In this document: positions 37,633 through 46,160 of the stretch, piece after piece | Layout: every line of letters begins with the position of its first letter | Position numbering within the stretch: the first letter of the stretch is position 1 | Assembly: GCA_963771835.1 (NCBI GenBank) | Contig: CAVYVA010000001.1 | Span: 124,001-188,000 of the forward strand | Length of the DNA: 64,000 bases | Reading direction: 5' to 3' | Source: CAVQCJ01 sp963771835 | GTDB taxonomy: Bacteria > Actinomycetota > Actinomycetes > Prado026 | The notes under the pieces: generated by a model | Seen by the model: the letters and a program-made list of their open reading frames with translations, nothing else | Told to the model about the DNA's origin: nothing | The model's database searches: none | Position numbers and translations under genes: made by a program

Positions 37633-39041
37633 CCGAGGTCGCGGGGGTTCCCCCGCTCGCCGGGCTCGGTCGCGTGCACTTCGTGGGGGTTGGCGGCACC
37701 GGGATGTCCGGGATCGCGCGGATCCTCATCGCGCGCGGGCTCACCGTCGGCGGCAGCGACGCGAAAGACTCCCGCGACCTTGCGGCGCTCAAGGTCCTCG
37801 GTGCGGACGTGCACGTGGGGCACCGCGCCGAACAGGTGCACGGCGCCGACACCGTGGTGGTGTCCACGGCGATCCGTCCCGACAACCCCGAGGTGCTCGA
37901 GGCGCACCGGCTGGGGCTGCGGGTGCTGCGCCGCGCCGAGGCGCTGGCGGCCGTGATGGCCGAACGCCGCTCGGTCGCGGTGGCCGGGACGCACGGCAAG
38001 ACCACGACGACGTCGTTGCTCACCGTGGCGCTGCAGCACTGCGGCGCCGACCCCTCGTTCGCGATCGGCGGCAACCTCAGCGACTCCGGGGTGAACGCGC
38101 ACAGCGGCACCGGCGAGCTGTTCGTCGCGGAGGCGGACGAGTCGGACGGGTCGTTCCTGCTGCTCGCGCCGTTCGCCGCGGTGGTGACCAACGTCGAGGC
38201 CGACCACCTCGACTACTACGTGACGGCCACGGCGGTGCAGGAGGCGTTCGACGCGTTCGCCGGCACGGTGGACCGCTCCGGCTTCATGGTGACCTGCGTG
38301 GACGACCCGGGCGCCGCGCGGCTCGCCGGCACTGCCGCGGCGGACGGCTTGGCCGTCGTCACGTACGGGGAGACGGCCGGTGCCGACATCCGGGTGGAGC
38401 GGCTGCGGATGGAGGGCACCGGCTCGGCGTTCGAGGTCGTGCACCGCGGCCGGCGGCTGGGCCCGGTGCGGCTGCGCATCCCCGGACGGCACAACGCGCT
38501 GAACGCCGCCGCCGCGCTGGCTGCGGGCATGGAGCTGGGACTGCCCGAGGGCGTGCTCCGGGAGGGACTGGCCGGCTTCACCGGGACGCGGCGCCGGTTC
38601 GAGCTGAAGGGCGAGGCCGGCGGCGTCCGGGTCTTCGACGACTATGCGCACCACCCGACCGAGATCACCGCGGTGCTGCGGGCCGCCCGCTCGGTGGCCG
38701 GCCCGGGCCGCCTGGTCGTGGCCTTCCAGCCGCACCGCTACTCGCGCACCGCGGCGTTCCGGGAGGAGTTCGGCACTGCGCTCGGCCTGGCCGACGAGGT
38801 CGTCGTGCTCGAGGTGTACCCGGCCGGCGAGGACCCGCTGCCCGGCGCGTCCGGAGCCGGCGTGGCCGCCGCCGTCCCGCTGGCCGGGCACGTGGCGTTC
38901 GAGCCGTCCTGGTCTGCCGTCGCCGGCCGGCTGGCGACGCTGGCCGGTCCGGGCGACCTCGTGCTCACGCTGGGGGCCGGCGACGTGACGATGATCGGAC
39001 CCGAGGTCCTCGCCCTGCTGTCGGCCCGGGAGGCGTCGTGA
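37629..39041 (+). CDS. murC: UDP-N-acetylmuramate-L-alanine ligase MurC
   Basis: The 470-residue Mur ligase has the N-terminal VHFVGVGGTGMSGIARIL, the P-loop VAGTHGKTTTTSLL, the central VAEADESDGSFLLL and the C-terminal VFDDYAHHPTEITAVL and FQPHRYSRTAAF motifs. MurC attaches L-Ala to UDP-MurNAc, the first stem-peptide step. The order murG-murC-ftsQ is the standard actinobacterial one. The GTG starts overlap on both sides. Confidence 0.96.
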   Translation: MTEVAGVPPLAGLGRVHFVGVGGTGMSGIARILIARGLTVGGSDAKDSRDLAALKVLGADVHVGHRAEQVHGADTVVVSTAIRPDNPEVLEAHRLGLRVLRRAEALAAVMAERRSVAVAGTHGKTTTTSLLTVALQHCGADPSFAIGGNLSDSGVNAHSGTGELFVAEADESDGSFLLLAPFAAVVTNVEADHLDYYVTATAVQEAFDAFAGTVDRSGFMVTCVDDPGAARLAGTAAADGLAVVTYGETAGADIRVERLRMEGTGSAFEVVHRGRRLGPVRLRIPGRHNALNAAAALAAGMELGLPEGVLREGLAGFTGTRRRFELKGEAGGVRVFDDYAHHPTEITAVLRAARSVAGPGRLVVAFQPHRYSRTAAFREEFGTALGLADEVVVLEVYPAGEDPLPGASGAGVAAAVPLAGHVAFEPSWSAVAGRLATLAGPGDLVLTLGAGDVTMIGPEVLALLSAREAS

Positions 39042-39814
39042 GCGCCGGGCCGACGCGACTGCGGCCGCGGCCACCGGCGGGTGCCGCCGCCGAGCCGGGA
39101 CCGGCCGCGGACCTCAGGTTCCGCTCCCGGAGACGCTCGTTGCGGCTGCGGCGCCTGGTCAAGATCGGGGTCCCGTTGCTGGTGGTCGCGCTGGTCGCGG
39201 CGGCGGCCTGGGTGGTGCTCGCCTCCCCGTTCCTGGCGGTGACGACCGTCCGCGTGGTCGGCACGCACCGGCTGACCACGGCCCAGGTCGAGCAGGCCGC
39301 CGGCGTCGCGAACGGCCGGCCGCTCGTCCGCGTCGACGTGACCGAAGCCCAGCGGCGCGTCGAGCAGCTGCGGGTCGTCCGCTCCGCCGCGGTCACCCGG
39401 AGCTGGCCGCACACCGTGGTCATCACCGTCGTCGAGCGCGTCCCGGTGGCGACCGCCCGGACGGCCACCGGGAGCTGGCTCCTGCTGGACGTCGACGGCG
39501 TGGCGGTCACCCAGGCGGCCAGCCGCCCCCAGGGTCTGGTCCTGCTGAAGGTGGACCCGGGTACGACATCGCCGGACGCGCTCGCGGCCGCAGCCTCGGT
39601 GGCGGCCGCCCTGCCGCCCGCCCTGCGGTCCAACGTCGACGACATCACCGCCGCCACCGCGGACTCGGTGCGGCTGGACCTCACCGGTGGCTCAGTGGTC
39701 AGGTGGGGCGACGCCCAGGACAACGCCAGCAAGGCGAAGGTCCTGACCGTCCTGCTGACCCATCACGCGCACGTCTACGACGTCACCGCGCCGGGGTTCG
39801 CGACGACGTCCTGA
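39038..39814 (+). CDS. ftsQ: Cell division protein FtsQ
   Basis: The 258-residue bitopic protein has a basic head, one helix (IGVPLLVVALVAAAAWVVLA, about residues 47-66) and an extracellular POTRA domain (FLAVTTVRVVGTHRLTTAQV). WPHTVVITVVERVPVA and DGVAVTQAA then follow in the FtsQ/DivIB domain. It binds FtsL and FtsB and recruits the septal synthases. It overlaps murC by four bases. In most actinobacteria ftsZ follows directly; here a DUF664 gene intervenes. Confidence 0.93.
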   Translation: MSAGPTRLRPRPPAGAAAEPGPAADLRFRSRRRSLRLRRLVKIGVPLLVVALVAAAAWVVLASPFLAVTTVRVVGTHRLTTAQVEQAAGVANGRPLVRVDVTEAQRRVEQLRVVRSAAVTRSWPHTVVITVVERVPVATARTATGSWLLLDVDGVAVTQAASRPQGLVLLKVDPGTTSPDALAAAASVAAALPPALRSNVDDITAATADSVRLDLTGGSVVRWGDAQDNASKAKVLTVLLTHHAHVYDVTAPGFATTS

Positions 39815-39835
39815 GCCTGCGCCGAGGAGGACGCG

Positions 39836-40364
39836 ATGGAACCGCAGCTCGTGCACCGGAACGACCCGGCCACGGAGTCGGACGAACGCACCATGCTCGA
39901 GGCCTGGCTGGAGTACCACCGAGCCACCCTGGCGCTGAAGTGTGCCGGGCTGGACGACGAACAGCTCCGGTTGCGCGCGGTACCGCCGTCGAACCTGTCC
40001 CTGGTTGGCCTGGTCCGGCACATGGCCGAGGTGGAGCGATGGTGGTTCCGGACCGTGCTCGCGGGGGAGCAGGTCGGCGACGTGTACTGCACCCCGGACA
40101 GCCCGGACGCCGACTTCGACGAGGTCGACGAGGCGAGCGGGGTCGAGGCGTTCGCCACCTGGCGGTCCGAGTGCGACCAGGCGCGGGCTCGCGCGGCCGA
40201 GCACACCGACCTGGCGGATGTCGGCATCCGGCCCCGTGGCGCCGACGTGGGCGCAGCGTGTCTCGTTGCGCTGGATCTACGTGCACATGGTCGAGGAGTA
40301 CGCCCGGCACAACGGCCACGCGGATCTCCTGCGTGAGCGCATCGACGGCGTCGTGGGGGAATGA
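39836..40364 (+). CDS. DinB-superfamily (DUF664) protein, one +1 shift
   Basis: This is a helical protein of about 175 residues. It has MLEAWLEYHRATLALKCAGL, LVGLVRHMAEVERWWFR (His of the DinB metal triad) and, after a +1 insertion near 40243, VSLRWIYVHMVEEYARHNGH with the two other His residues. The DUF664 subgroup is related to thiol S-transferases dependent on mycothiol or bacillithiol. The role here is unknown. An aggagg site precedes the ATG, 21 bases after the ftsQ stop. Its presence between ftsQ and ftsZ is unusual. This is unrelated to DNA polymerase DinB despite the name. Confidence 0.8.
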
Positions 40365-40394
40365 CTCTCTTTCGGGTGGATTTCGGCGTTCGAG

Positions 40395-40424
40395 TTGACC
40401 GTGGGCGCGAGGTGCGCCTAACGT
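40395..40424 (+). promoter_or_regulatory. Putative ftsZ promoter
   Basis: TTGACC (40395-40400) and TAACGT (40419-40424) are separated by 18 bases, upstream of ftsZ. A perfect TTGACA follows at 40441 inside the palindrome, but I see no good -10 at the right distance for it. A dedicated promoter here would let ftsZ be expressed apart from the long dcw transcript. Confidence 0.4.
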
Positions 40425-40433
40425 CCTCCACTA

Positions 40434-40469
40434 CCTCAGGTTGACATAACTGTAACCCTGTACCTGAGG
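40434..40469. promoter_or_regulatory. 36-base palindrome upstream of ftsZ
   Basis: Arms CCTCAGGT (40434-40441) and ACCTGAGG (40462-40469) are perfect inverted repeats around a 20-base AT-richer centre containing TTGACA. It lies 39 bases before the ftsZ GTG. It could be an operator for a dimeric regulator or an RNA stem in the ftsZ leader. Confidence 0.5.
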
Positions 40470-40507
40470 CTAAGGGTCGAGGAGTTCGAGGCACCGAGGG
40501 GTTCACC

Positions 40508-41671
40508 GTGGCTGCACCGCAGAACTACATCGCCGTGATCAAGGTGGTCGGCATCGGCGGCGGCGGCGTCAACGCCGTCAACCGCATGATCGACGTCGGG
40601 CTCAAGGGCGTTGAGTTCATCGCCATCAACACCGACGCGCAGGCGCTGTTAATGAGCGACGCCGACGTGAAGCTCGACATCGGTCGCGAGCTCACCCGTG
40701 GGCTCGGCGCCGGCGCCGACCCCGAGGTCGGCGAGCACGCCGCCCGGGACCACGCCGAGGAGATCGAAGAGGTCCTCAAGGGCGCCGACATGGTCTTCGT
40801 GACCGCCGGCGAAGGCGGCGGCACCGGGACCGGCGGCGCCCCCGTCGTCGCCAAGATCGCGCGATCGATCGGTGCGCTGACCGTCGGTGTCGTGACCCGT
40901 CCGTTCAGCTTCGAAGGTCGCCGCCGGGCCCAGCAGGCCGAGGCCGGCATCGAGTCGCTGCGGGCCGAGGTCGACACTCTCATCGTCATCCCGAACGACC
41001 GGCTGCTGTCCATCTCGGACCGCAACGTGTCGGCCCTCGACGCCTTCCGCTCCGCCGACCAGGTGCTGCTCTCGGGTGTCCAGGGGATCACCGACCTCAT
41101 CACCACGGCCGGGCTGATCAACCTCGACTTCGCCGACGTCAAGTCCGTCATGTCGGGCGCGGGCTCGGCCCTCATGGGCATCGGCTCCGCGCGCGGCGAG
41201 GAGCGCGCCGTCCAGGCCGCCCGGGCGGCCATCTCGAGCCCGCTCCTGGAGGCGTCCATCGACGGCGCCCGCGGGGTCCTGCTCTCGGTGTCCGGAGGTT
41301 CGGACCTCGGCCTGTTCGAGATCAACGAGGCCGCCCGACTCGTCTCCGAGTCGGCGCACCCCGAGGCGAACATCATCTTCGGCGCGGTCATCGACGATGC
41401 CTTGGGCGATGAGGTGCGGGTCACGGTCATCGCCGCCGGCTTCGACGGAGGCCAGCCCAAGACCCTGTCCTCCATGCCCCCGGTCGCAGCGGCGGTGCCG
41501 CACGTGTCCGAGCGACCGGCGCCAACCGCTGACGAGACCGCCGTCCCGTCCGGGCCGGCCGAACCGCCCGAGCGCGAGATCACGCTGCCCGAGCCGAAGA
41601 AGCCGCGCACGATCCTCTTCGACGACTCCACGACCGACGACGACCTCGACGTCCCCGACTTCCTGAAGTAG
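40508..41671 (+). CDS. ftsZ: Cell division protein FtsZ
   Basis: The 387-residue tubulin homologue has VVGIGGGGVNAVNRMID, the GTP-binding signature AGEGGGTGTGGAPVVA, PNDRLLSISD and the T7 catalytic loop LINLDFADVKSVM. A short acidic linker leads to the conserved C-terminal peptide DDLDVPDFLK that binds membrane anchors and SepF. FtsZ polymerises into the Z-ring that organises division. The GTG follows gaggggttcacc. The last five codons lie within a 28-base repeat found again 4.4 kb downstream. Confidence 0.97.
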   Translation: MAAPQNYIAVIKVVGIGGGGVNAVNRMIDVGLKGVEFIAINTDAQALLMSDADVKLDIGRELTRGLGAGADPEVGEHAARDHAEEIEEVLKGADMVFVTAGEGGGTGTGGAPVVAKIARSIGALTVGVVTRPFSFEGRRRAQQAEAGIESLRAEVDTLIVIPNDRLLSISDRNVSALDAFRSADQVLLSGVQGITDLITTAGLINLDFADVKSVMSGAGSALMGIGSARGEERAVQAARAAISSPLLEASIDGARGVLLSVSGGSDLGLFEINEAARLVSESAHPEANIIFGAVIDDALGDEVRVTVIAAGFDGGQPKTLSSMPPVAAAVPHVSERPAPTADETAVPSGPAEPPEREITLPEPKKPRTILFDDSTTDDDLDVPDFLK

Positions 41672-41681
41672 GCCGACCGAG
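41654..41681 (+). repeat. Direct repeat, left copy (3' end of ftsZ)
   Basis: The core CTTCCTGAAGTAGGCCG is identical in both copies. With CCCG before and CCGAG after, 26 of 28 bases match the copy at 46068-46095. This copy covers the last FtsZ codons and the stop codon, so ftsZ stays intact, as expected for an attachment site at a gene end. Confidence 0.75.
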
Positions 41682-41692
41682 GTTCCAGGCGC

Positions 41693-42088
41693 TCAGCCGG
41701 GACCAGGCAACGCGCCCGCTGCCAGGAGAACCTCATGCGCCGCCCGGAACGCCTGACGCCCGGCTGGCGTGCCGCAGTACACGGTGGCGTGAATCAGTAC
41801 CTCCTTGATCTCGTCGACCGATACGCCGGTAGTCAGCGCGCCCTTCACGTAGATGCCCAGCTCGTCGGGCCGCCCCAGCGCCGTCAGGATCGCAAGATTC
41901 AGCATGCTCCGTGTCTTGCGATCCAGACCTGGCCTGCTCCAGGCGTATCCCCACGCCCACTCGGTCACGACACGCTGAAATGCCATCATGAACTCGTCGG
42001 TGTCAGCCAGGTTCGCGTCGACGTACTCAGCACCCAGCACGTCTCGACGCGCCTGAAGGCCCCTCTCGAACAGTTCGCTTTCTGCCAT
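41693..42088 (-). CDS. Carboxymuconolactone decarboxylase family protein (PcaC-like)
   Basis: The 131-residue protein matches gamma-carboxymuconolactone decarboxylases: ERGLQARRDVLGAEYVD at the start, WGYAWSRPGLDRKTRSMLNL, LGRPDELGIYVKGAL and EIKEVLIHATVYCGTPAGRQ, where the His and Cys belong to the active region. PcaC acts in protocatechuate breakdown, but no other pathway gene is nearby, so it may serve another substrate. It is convergent with ftsZ, 22 bases from its stop, and inside the repeat-bounded segment. Confidence 0.85.
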   Translation of the reverse strand: MAESELFERGLQARRDVLGAEYVDANLADTDEFMMAFQRVVTEWAWGYAWSRPGLDRKTRSMLNLAILTALGRPDELGIYVKGALTTGVSVDEIKEVLIHATVYCGTPAGRQAFRAAHEVLLAAGALPGPG

Positions 42089-42174
42089 GGCGGGCGAGTC
42101 CTTCCTCAGTGGAGACCAACGCCGCAGGTGGGGTACCTCGGCGCTTACGGCGCGCCAGACAATTGCAGTCCGGA

Positions 42175-42411
42175 CTATCGGACATCGCTCCTAGCGTTGT
42201 CCATATCCATCCCCCGAGCTGGCGCTGGCGGTTCGACAGACGCTGGGCTCTGCTCGGACGTGGCGTCGGCCGGATGGGTAGGGCCGGGTCGAGGTTGCAC
42301 GACCAAGGCGACGGTAGCGACGGCGGTGATCACGATTCCCGAGACCGCGATCGTCAGGTTTGCGCCGATGTGGTTGATGAGGATGGCGACCAGCGGGAGC
42401 CCGACGCTCAA
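42175..42411 (-). pseudogene. Possible C-terminal fragment of an MFS-type transporter
   Basis: The 78-codon frame has one or two hydrophobic helices (LPLVAILINHIGANLTIAVS, then GIVITAVATVALVV) followed by a polar Pro-rich tail. This looks like the last membrane segments of a major facilitator protein. No upstream transporter sequence is present in this frame, so it is probably a remnant. A TTG start at 42411 is possible but weak. Confidence 0.35.
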
Positions 42412-42478
42412 CAGTGAGGGAGGTGCTGCCCGGTCGCAGGGCCTCGCATGACGAGCGCGGATTGGGCAATCTGTACAC

Positions 42479-43252
42479 GTGGCGAAGGCAGGTGGGCGGC
42501 GCGGTGGGCCGGACGAAGGTGCGCTGCTGGCGCTCTTCCGTGCGATCGATTCACGCGACGACCTCGAGATTGCGCGACGGCTGGACTCATCGCGCGATCT
42601 CGCAAACTGTCCGATTCACGTCGGGGCTAGCCGCCATGATGCCGAGACGTACTTCCTTGCTGCGATCCGTCACTACGTGTACGGCGGCGACACGGCGCTG
42701 CACATCGCTGCCGCCGCGCATCAACGAGAACTCGCCGAGTCGCTCGTCACAAGAGGCGCCGACGTTCGCGCTCGTAACCGAAGAGGAGCGGAACCGCTCC
42801 ACTACGCCGCCGACGGGAGTCCCGGCGGGGAGCACTGGGATCCGGTGGCACAAGGTGACGTGATCACGTATCTCATCGAAGCGGGCGCTGATCCGAACGC
42901 GCTCGACAACAGCGGTGTGGCGCCGCTGCATCGAGCCGTTCGGACTCGTTGCTCAGCGGCGGTCAGCGCCCTCATCGAGAACGGTGGGACTCCGCAGCTG
43001 ATGAACAAGAACGGTTCGACACCGCTGCACCTCGCCGTTCAGAGCACAGGCCGGAGCGATTCTGGCTCGGCAGCGGCGAAAGGCGAACAGGGTCGGATCA
43101 TCGCCGTGCTTCTCGAACACGGCGCGAGTCCAACCGATGTCGATGCGAACGGCAAGACCGTCGCGGCCGCAGCATCCAGTGACTGGATCCGTGAACTGCT
43201 CGGCATCCCTGACCGCGCTGGTTGGCACCGGAGATTCGACAGGGGAGGCTGA
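42479..43252 (+). CDS. Ankyrin repeat protein
   Basis: The 257-residue soluble protein has about four ankyrin repeats: GDTALHIAAAAHQRELAESL, GAEPLHYAADGSPGG (with ADPNALDNSGVAPLHRAVRT) and NKNGSTPLHLAVQSTG, with a weaker last unit (GASPTDVDANGKTVAAAASS). Ankyrin repeats bind partner proteins; no catalytic domain is present. The start codon at 42479 is GTG. It lies in the lower-GC segment after ftsZ, which suggests acquisition. Partners are unknown. Confidence 0.8.
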   Translation: MAKAGGRRGGPDEGALLALFRAIDSRDDLEIARRLDSSRDLANCPIHVGASRHDAETYFLAAIRHYVYGGDTALHIAAAAHQRELAESLVTRGADVRARNRRGAEPLHYAADGSPGGEHWDPVAQGDVITYLIEAGADPNALDNSGVAPLHRAVRTRCSAAVSALIENGGTPQLMNKNGSTPLHLAVQSTGRSDSGSAAAKGEQGRIIAVLLEHGASPTDVDANGKTVAAAASSDWIRELLGIPDRAGWHRRFDRGG

Positions 43253-43395
43253 AAGGCACGGGGTCGATGCTCTCCGAAGTGTGGATCTTGAGGTACCTGT
43301 GCCAGCGGAGCCGGCACAGTGGTTCTCCGCCGCCGAGACGCGTTCAGCGCTTCATGACCGCGCCTCGCACATGAGCGCCTCGGAACTCAGCGAAG

Positions 43396-44136
43396 ATGTG
43401 GCCCATGGGATGGGAGGCACTCGAGCAGTGGGGTGACGACGTCGCTCGCATCGAACCCCTCGCTGGCGGAGTCGCCAACCAGGTGTGGAGCGTGCGGGTC
43501 AACGGGCAGCTCGCGGTCGGTCGTCTTGGCGCCCGCAGCGACGCTGATCTCGCGTGGGAGACCGACCTGCTGCGACATCTCGACCGTGAAGGGCTGACGG
43601 TGCCGGTACCGATCTCGACGACGGACGGCCGGCTGTTCGCCGACGGTCTGGTGGTGATGACCTACGTGGTGGGCGGACGGCCCGAGACGGAGGCCGACTG
43701 GCGTCGCGTCGCCGACACGCTCCGCCAGCTGCATCGGTTGACGCAGGGCTGGCCGCAGCGCCCGGGCTGGCGATCGTCCACCGACCTCTTGCACGCCGAG
43801 ACCGGGACGAAGATCGACCTCGGCGCAATGCCGCCTGAGGGCGTTGCTCGATGCCGAGCAGCGTGGGCGCGGCTCACCGGACGTCAGACATGCGTCGTCC
43901 ACGGCGACACCAACCCGGGCAACATCCGCATGACCGCCGATCGGGTCGCGATGATCGACTGGGACGAGTCGCACGTAGACGTCCCCGACCTCGACCTGGT
44001 GCTACCCCACAACGCCGCCTGTCTCGACGACGGCGCGCACGACATCGCCGCGCAAGCGTCGGCCGCATGGGAGGCCGCCGTCTGCTGGGACGACGAGTAC
44101 GCGGTCAGGCGGCTCGCCGAGGTTCGAGCGGTCTGA
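43396..44136 (+). CDS. Aminoglycoside phosphotransferase (APH)-family kinase-like protein
   Basis: The 246-residue protein has a nucleotide-binding N-lobe (IEPLAGGVANQVWSVRVNGQ) and the catalytic loop CVVHGDTNPGNIRMTADRVA with the HGDxxxxN motif. MIDWDESHVDVPDLDLV supplies the metal-binding Asp. These key residues are all present, so it should be an active small-molecule kinase. APH members act on aminoglycosides, homoserine, choline and others; the substrate is unknown. ATG codons at 43396 and 43405 are both possible. It lies within the repeat-bounded segment. Confidence 0.82.
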   Translation: MWPMGWEALEQWGDDVARIEPLAGGVANQVWSVRVNGQLAVGRLGARSDADLAWETDLLRHLDREGLTVPVPISTTDGRLFADGLVVMTYVVGGRPETEADWRRVADTLRQLHRLTQGWPQRPGWRSSTDLLHAETGTKIDLGAMPPEGVARCRAAWARLTGRQTCVVHGDTNPGNIRMTADRVAMIDWDESHVDVPDLDLVLPHNAACLDDGAHDIAAQASAAWEAAVCWDDEYAVRRLAEVRAV

Positions 44137-44222
44137 GCAGAAGAGTGGAGACCAGGGCTCCACTGAGCCGTTGCCGGGTCACGCACGAAACCGACGGAGG
44201 TGGACGCCTGGGCGCGGCCCCG

Positions 44223-44627
44223 CTAGTTCGGCTCTTCGATGGTGATGTCACTGCCGTGAACCGTCAGCGCCCAGACAACGAAGACAGACGACGTGATGAA
44301 GATAACCCCCCAGATCGGGTACATCGGCAGCCAGGCGAACCCGATCAGTCCGCTGGCCACCGCCAGAATCACACCGACGATCCTGGCCCACAGCGCTCCC
44401 ACGAAGAGCGCGCCGCTCGCCACCACGACGAGGATCCCGAGCAACAGGTGGATCCAGCCCCACGTGGTGATGTCGAACTTGAAGACGTACTTGGGAGTCT
44501 TCACGAAGATGTCGTCCTTGAGGATCCCGGTAAGTCCGGCGAAGAACCACCACCAGCCCAGCATGAACATCATGAATGCCGCAAAGAAGGTCCATCCCAG
44601 GGCCGCGCCACTTCGGTTTCGCGCCAT
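44223..44627 (-). CDS. DUF7144-type four-helix membrane protein
   Basis: The 134-residue protein has four hydrophobic helices and conserved aromatic stretches: GWTFFAAFMMFMLGWWWFFA, ITTWGWIHLLLGILVVVASG, ARIVGVILAVASGLIGFAW and YPIWGVIFITSSVFVVWAL. This pattern matches a widespread actinobacterial membrane family of unknown function (DUF7144). The ATG at 44627 is preceded by AAGGGAGG, which decides the start against the longer frame to 44732. The 330 bases upstream (44628-44957) contain nothing I can support. Confidence 0.8.
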   Translation of the reverse strand: MARNRSGAALGWTFFAAFMMFMLGWWWFFAGLTGILKDDIFVKTPKYVFKFDITTWGWIHLLLGILVVVASGALFVGALWARIVGVILAVASGLIGFAWLPMYPIWGVIFITSSVFVVWALTVHGSDITIEEPN

Positions 44628-44957
44628 GCCATCCTCCCTTGACGATCCGGCGAAACAGGGACCATGAGCCGCCGCCGCTGGTGCAGCAGATCGACTCTCA
44701 GGGACGAGAATAGGGCCAGCACTCGCAAGCAATGCCAGTTCGACGCGCCCTGGAACGGCACCTACGGGCTGCGGAACCGCACCGAATGCCGGATGTGGTC
44801 AGCCCGCAACCGGCACCTATGTTCGGTCCGGGCAACGCGCAAGATCGTCAGCCACCTCGGCGCCGAGACCCATACGGGCAGCCAGAACTTCCACAACAGG
44901 TCAGAGCAGACAGTCTGCTCAGTCGTGTCCGCTTGCAGTGGCATCCGGCGCGACCGT

Positions 44958-45758
44958 TCACATCATTCGCGGTAGTCCCAGACCAGCTGGATCGAAGATG
45001 TGACGGCCGGACATACCAGGTCTACGCGAAAGTTGAGCCCGCATCGGACGCTCGACGAACCGGAAGCTCGCCTCGGCCAGCACGACGAACATGGCAATCC
45101 AGGCGATATCACCGACTACCGTATGTCCGAGCGTAGCGAGTATCGCGATTCGCGCGAGGACATTCCAGAGATAGATCGAGTACGACCGCTCGCCCAGCCA
45201 CCGCATTGGGCCGCTTGCCAACAGCGATCCAACTGCAGATCGTGGCCAAGTCACGACGCCGATCAATGTCACGAGCGTCAGTCCGGTTCCTGCGACGATC
45301 ACCAGAGAGCTACGATCGGTGTCGTTTCGATATGCCAGGACGGGCAGGAGGGCAACGGTTATCAGCGCACAGGGCGCAAGATACTGAACTGTCCGGGGCA
45401 GCCAACCGTTGTGAACGACTATCGCCAGCAATGAGCCGACCAGGATGGGCAGCGCATTTGTGTCGCTCCCGAAATACTCGTGCTGATCGAAGACCACCTC
45501 TCGACTCAGGCCGAGGTAGAGGTCAAGCGCCAGGGTGATCCCGATGAACGACACGGTGAGTGCGGCGAACAGCCGAGGATTGCGGCGATAGCCCCAGAGC
45601 AGCACGAACGGCCACAACAAGTAGAACTGCTCCTCGACCGAGAGCGTCCATGTGTAGTTGAAGTAGTCCTTGGTGGCGAAGGAGTGGCCAGTCCAGTCAA
45701 AGAGGTTTGTTCCATATGCAACGGCTGCGCCGGCGGGTGCGAAGATCTGCTCCAGCAT
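44958..45758 (-). pseudogene. Acyltransferase family 3 (OafA-like) protein, 5'-truncated
   Basis: The remaining 266 codons carry membrane helices of acyltransferase_3 proteins: NYTWTLSVEEQFYLLWPFVL (the conserved SVEEQFYLxWP block), LVIVAGTGLTLVTLIGVVTW, LGERSYSIYLWNVLA and SFRFVERPMR at the end. The N-terminal 80-110 residues with the catalytic-type His are missing: upstream in this frame the sequence becomes low-complexity and non-hydrophobic. Family members are usually 350-400 residues. The break lies about 300 bases from the right-hand repeat, consistent with truncation by insertion or deletion. Confidence 0.7.
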
Positions 45759-46067
45759 CACGCCCGTCGGGTCCCGCGGTGAGTGTCCGGCGGGGACATC
45801 AACCAGGTCCCCGGGCAGCGGGCTGGAGGCCGACGCGCAGTCGCTCACCGGGGCGCCACCGTCCTGCCGTGAGCCATAGCCCCTCCGCCGTCTGCGCAGG
45901 CCACGCACTATTCTCGTCCGAGAGGGGTCGCGACGATGACATCGTCGGCAGAGTGGTTTCACCCGGGGCGCATGGCCCCGGCATGTCGAGCTGCGAAACG
46001 CACCCAATGCGCATGGCGATGGTGGCGAGCTGGTCGACGGAGGACGCATGAGGACGCCCCCCACCTT

Positions 46068-46095
46068 CCCGGCTTCCTGAAGTAGGCCGCCCGAG
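46068..46095 (+). repeat. Direct repeat, right copy
   Basis: It matches 26 of 28 bases of the ftsZ-end copy at 41654-41681, with the shared core CTTCCTGAAGTAGGCCG. It is not part of any gene. The surrounding 45759-46160 stretch has no ORF that I can support. Confidence 0.75.
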
Positions 46096-46160
46096 CGCTG
46101 GTCGGGCCCGCAGGCTCCTGCTGGCACCACGGCCGTCTGGCGTCGTGGGCGACTCCGGTC

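Larger units (their letters stand above)
41654..46095. mobile_element. Possible inserted island bounded by 28-base direct repeats
   Basis: The 4.4 kb segment starts at the 3' end of ftsZ and ends at a second copy of the ftsZ tail. Base composition drops visibly from the very GC-rich dcw cluster, and the content is unrelated single genes plus fragments. No integrase, transposase or tRNA was found inside, so mobility is inferred only from the repeats, composition and gene debris. A two-step rearrangement would also explain it. Confidence 0.45.

Noticed and set aside
42062..42074. Possible second LexA box (TCGAACAGTTCG)
   Set aside because: The half-sites are separated by one base instead of four, and it lies inside the PcaC-like gene near its start.
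41654..46095. Integrase, transposase or IS element inside the repeat-bounded segment
   Set aside because: No frame shows recombinase motifs and no terminal inverted repeats were found; only the flanking direct repeats and composition support an insertion.
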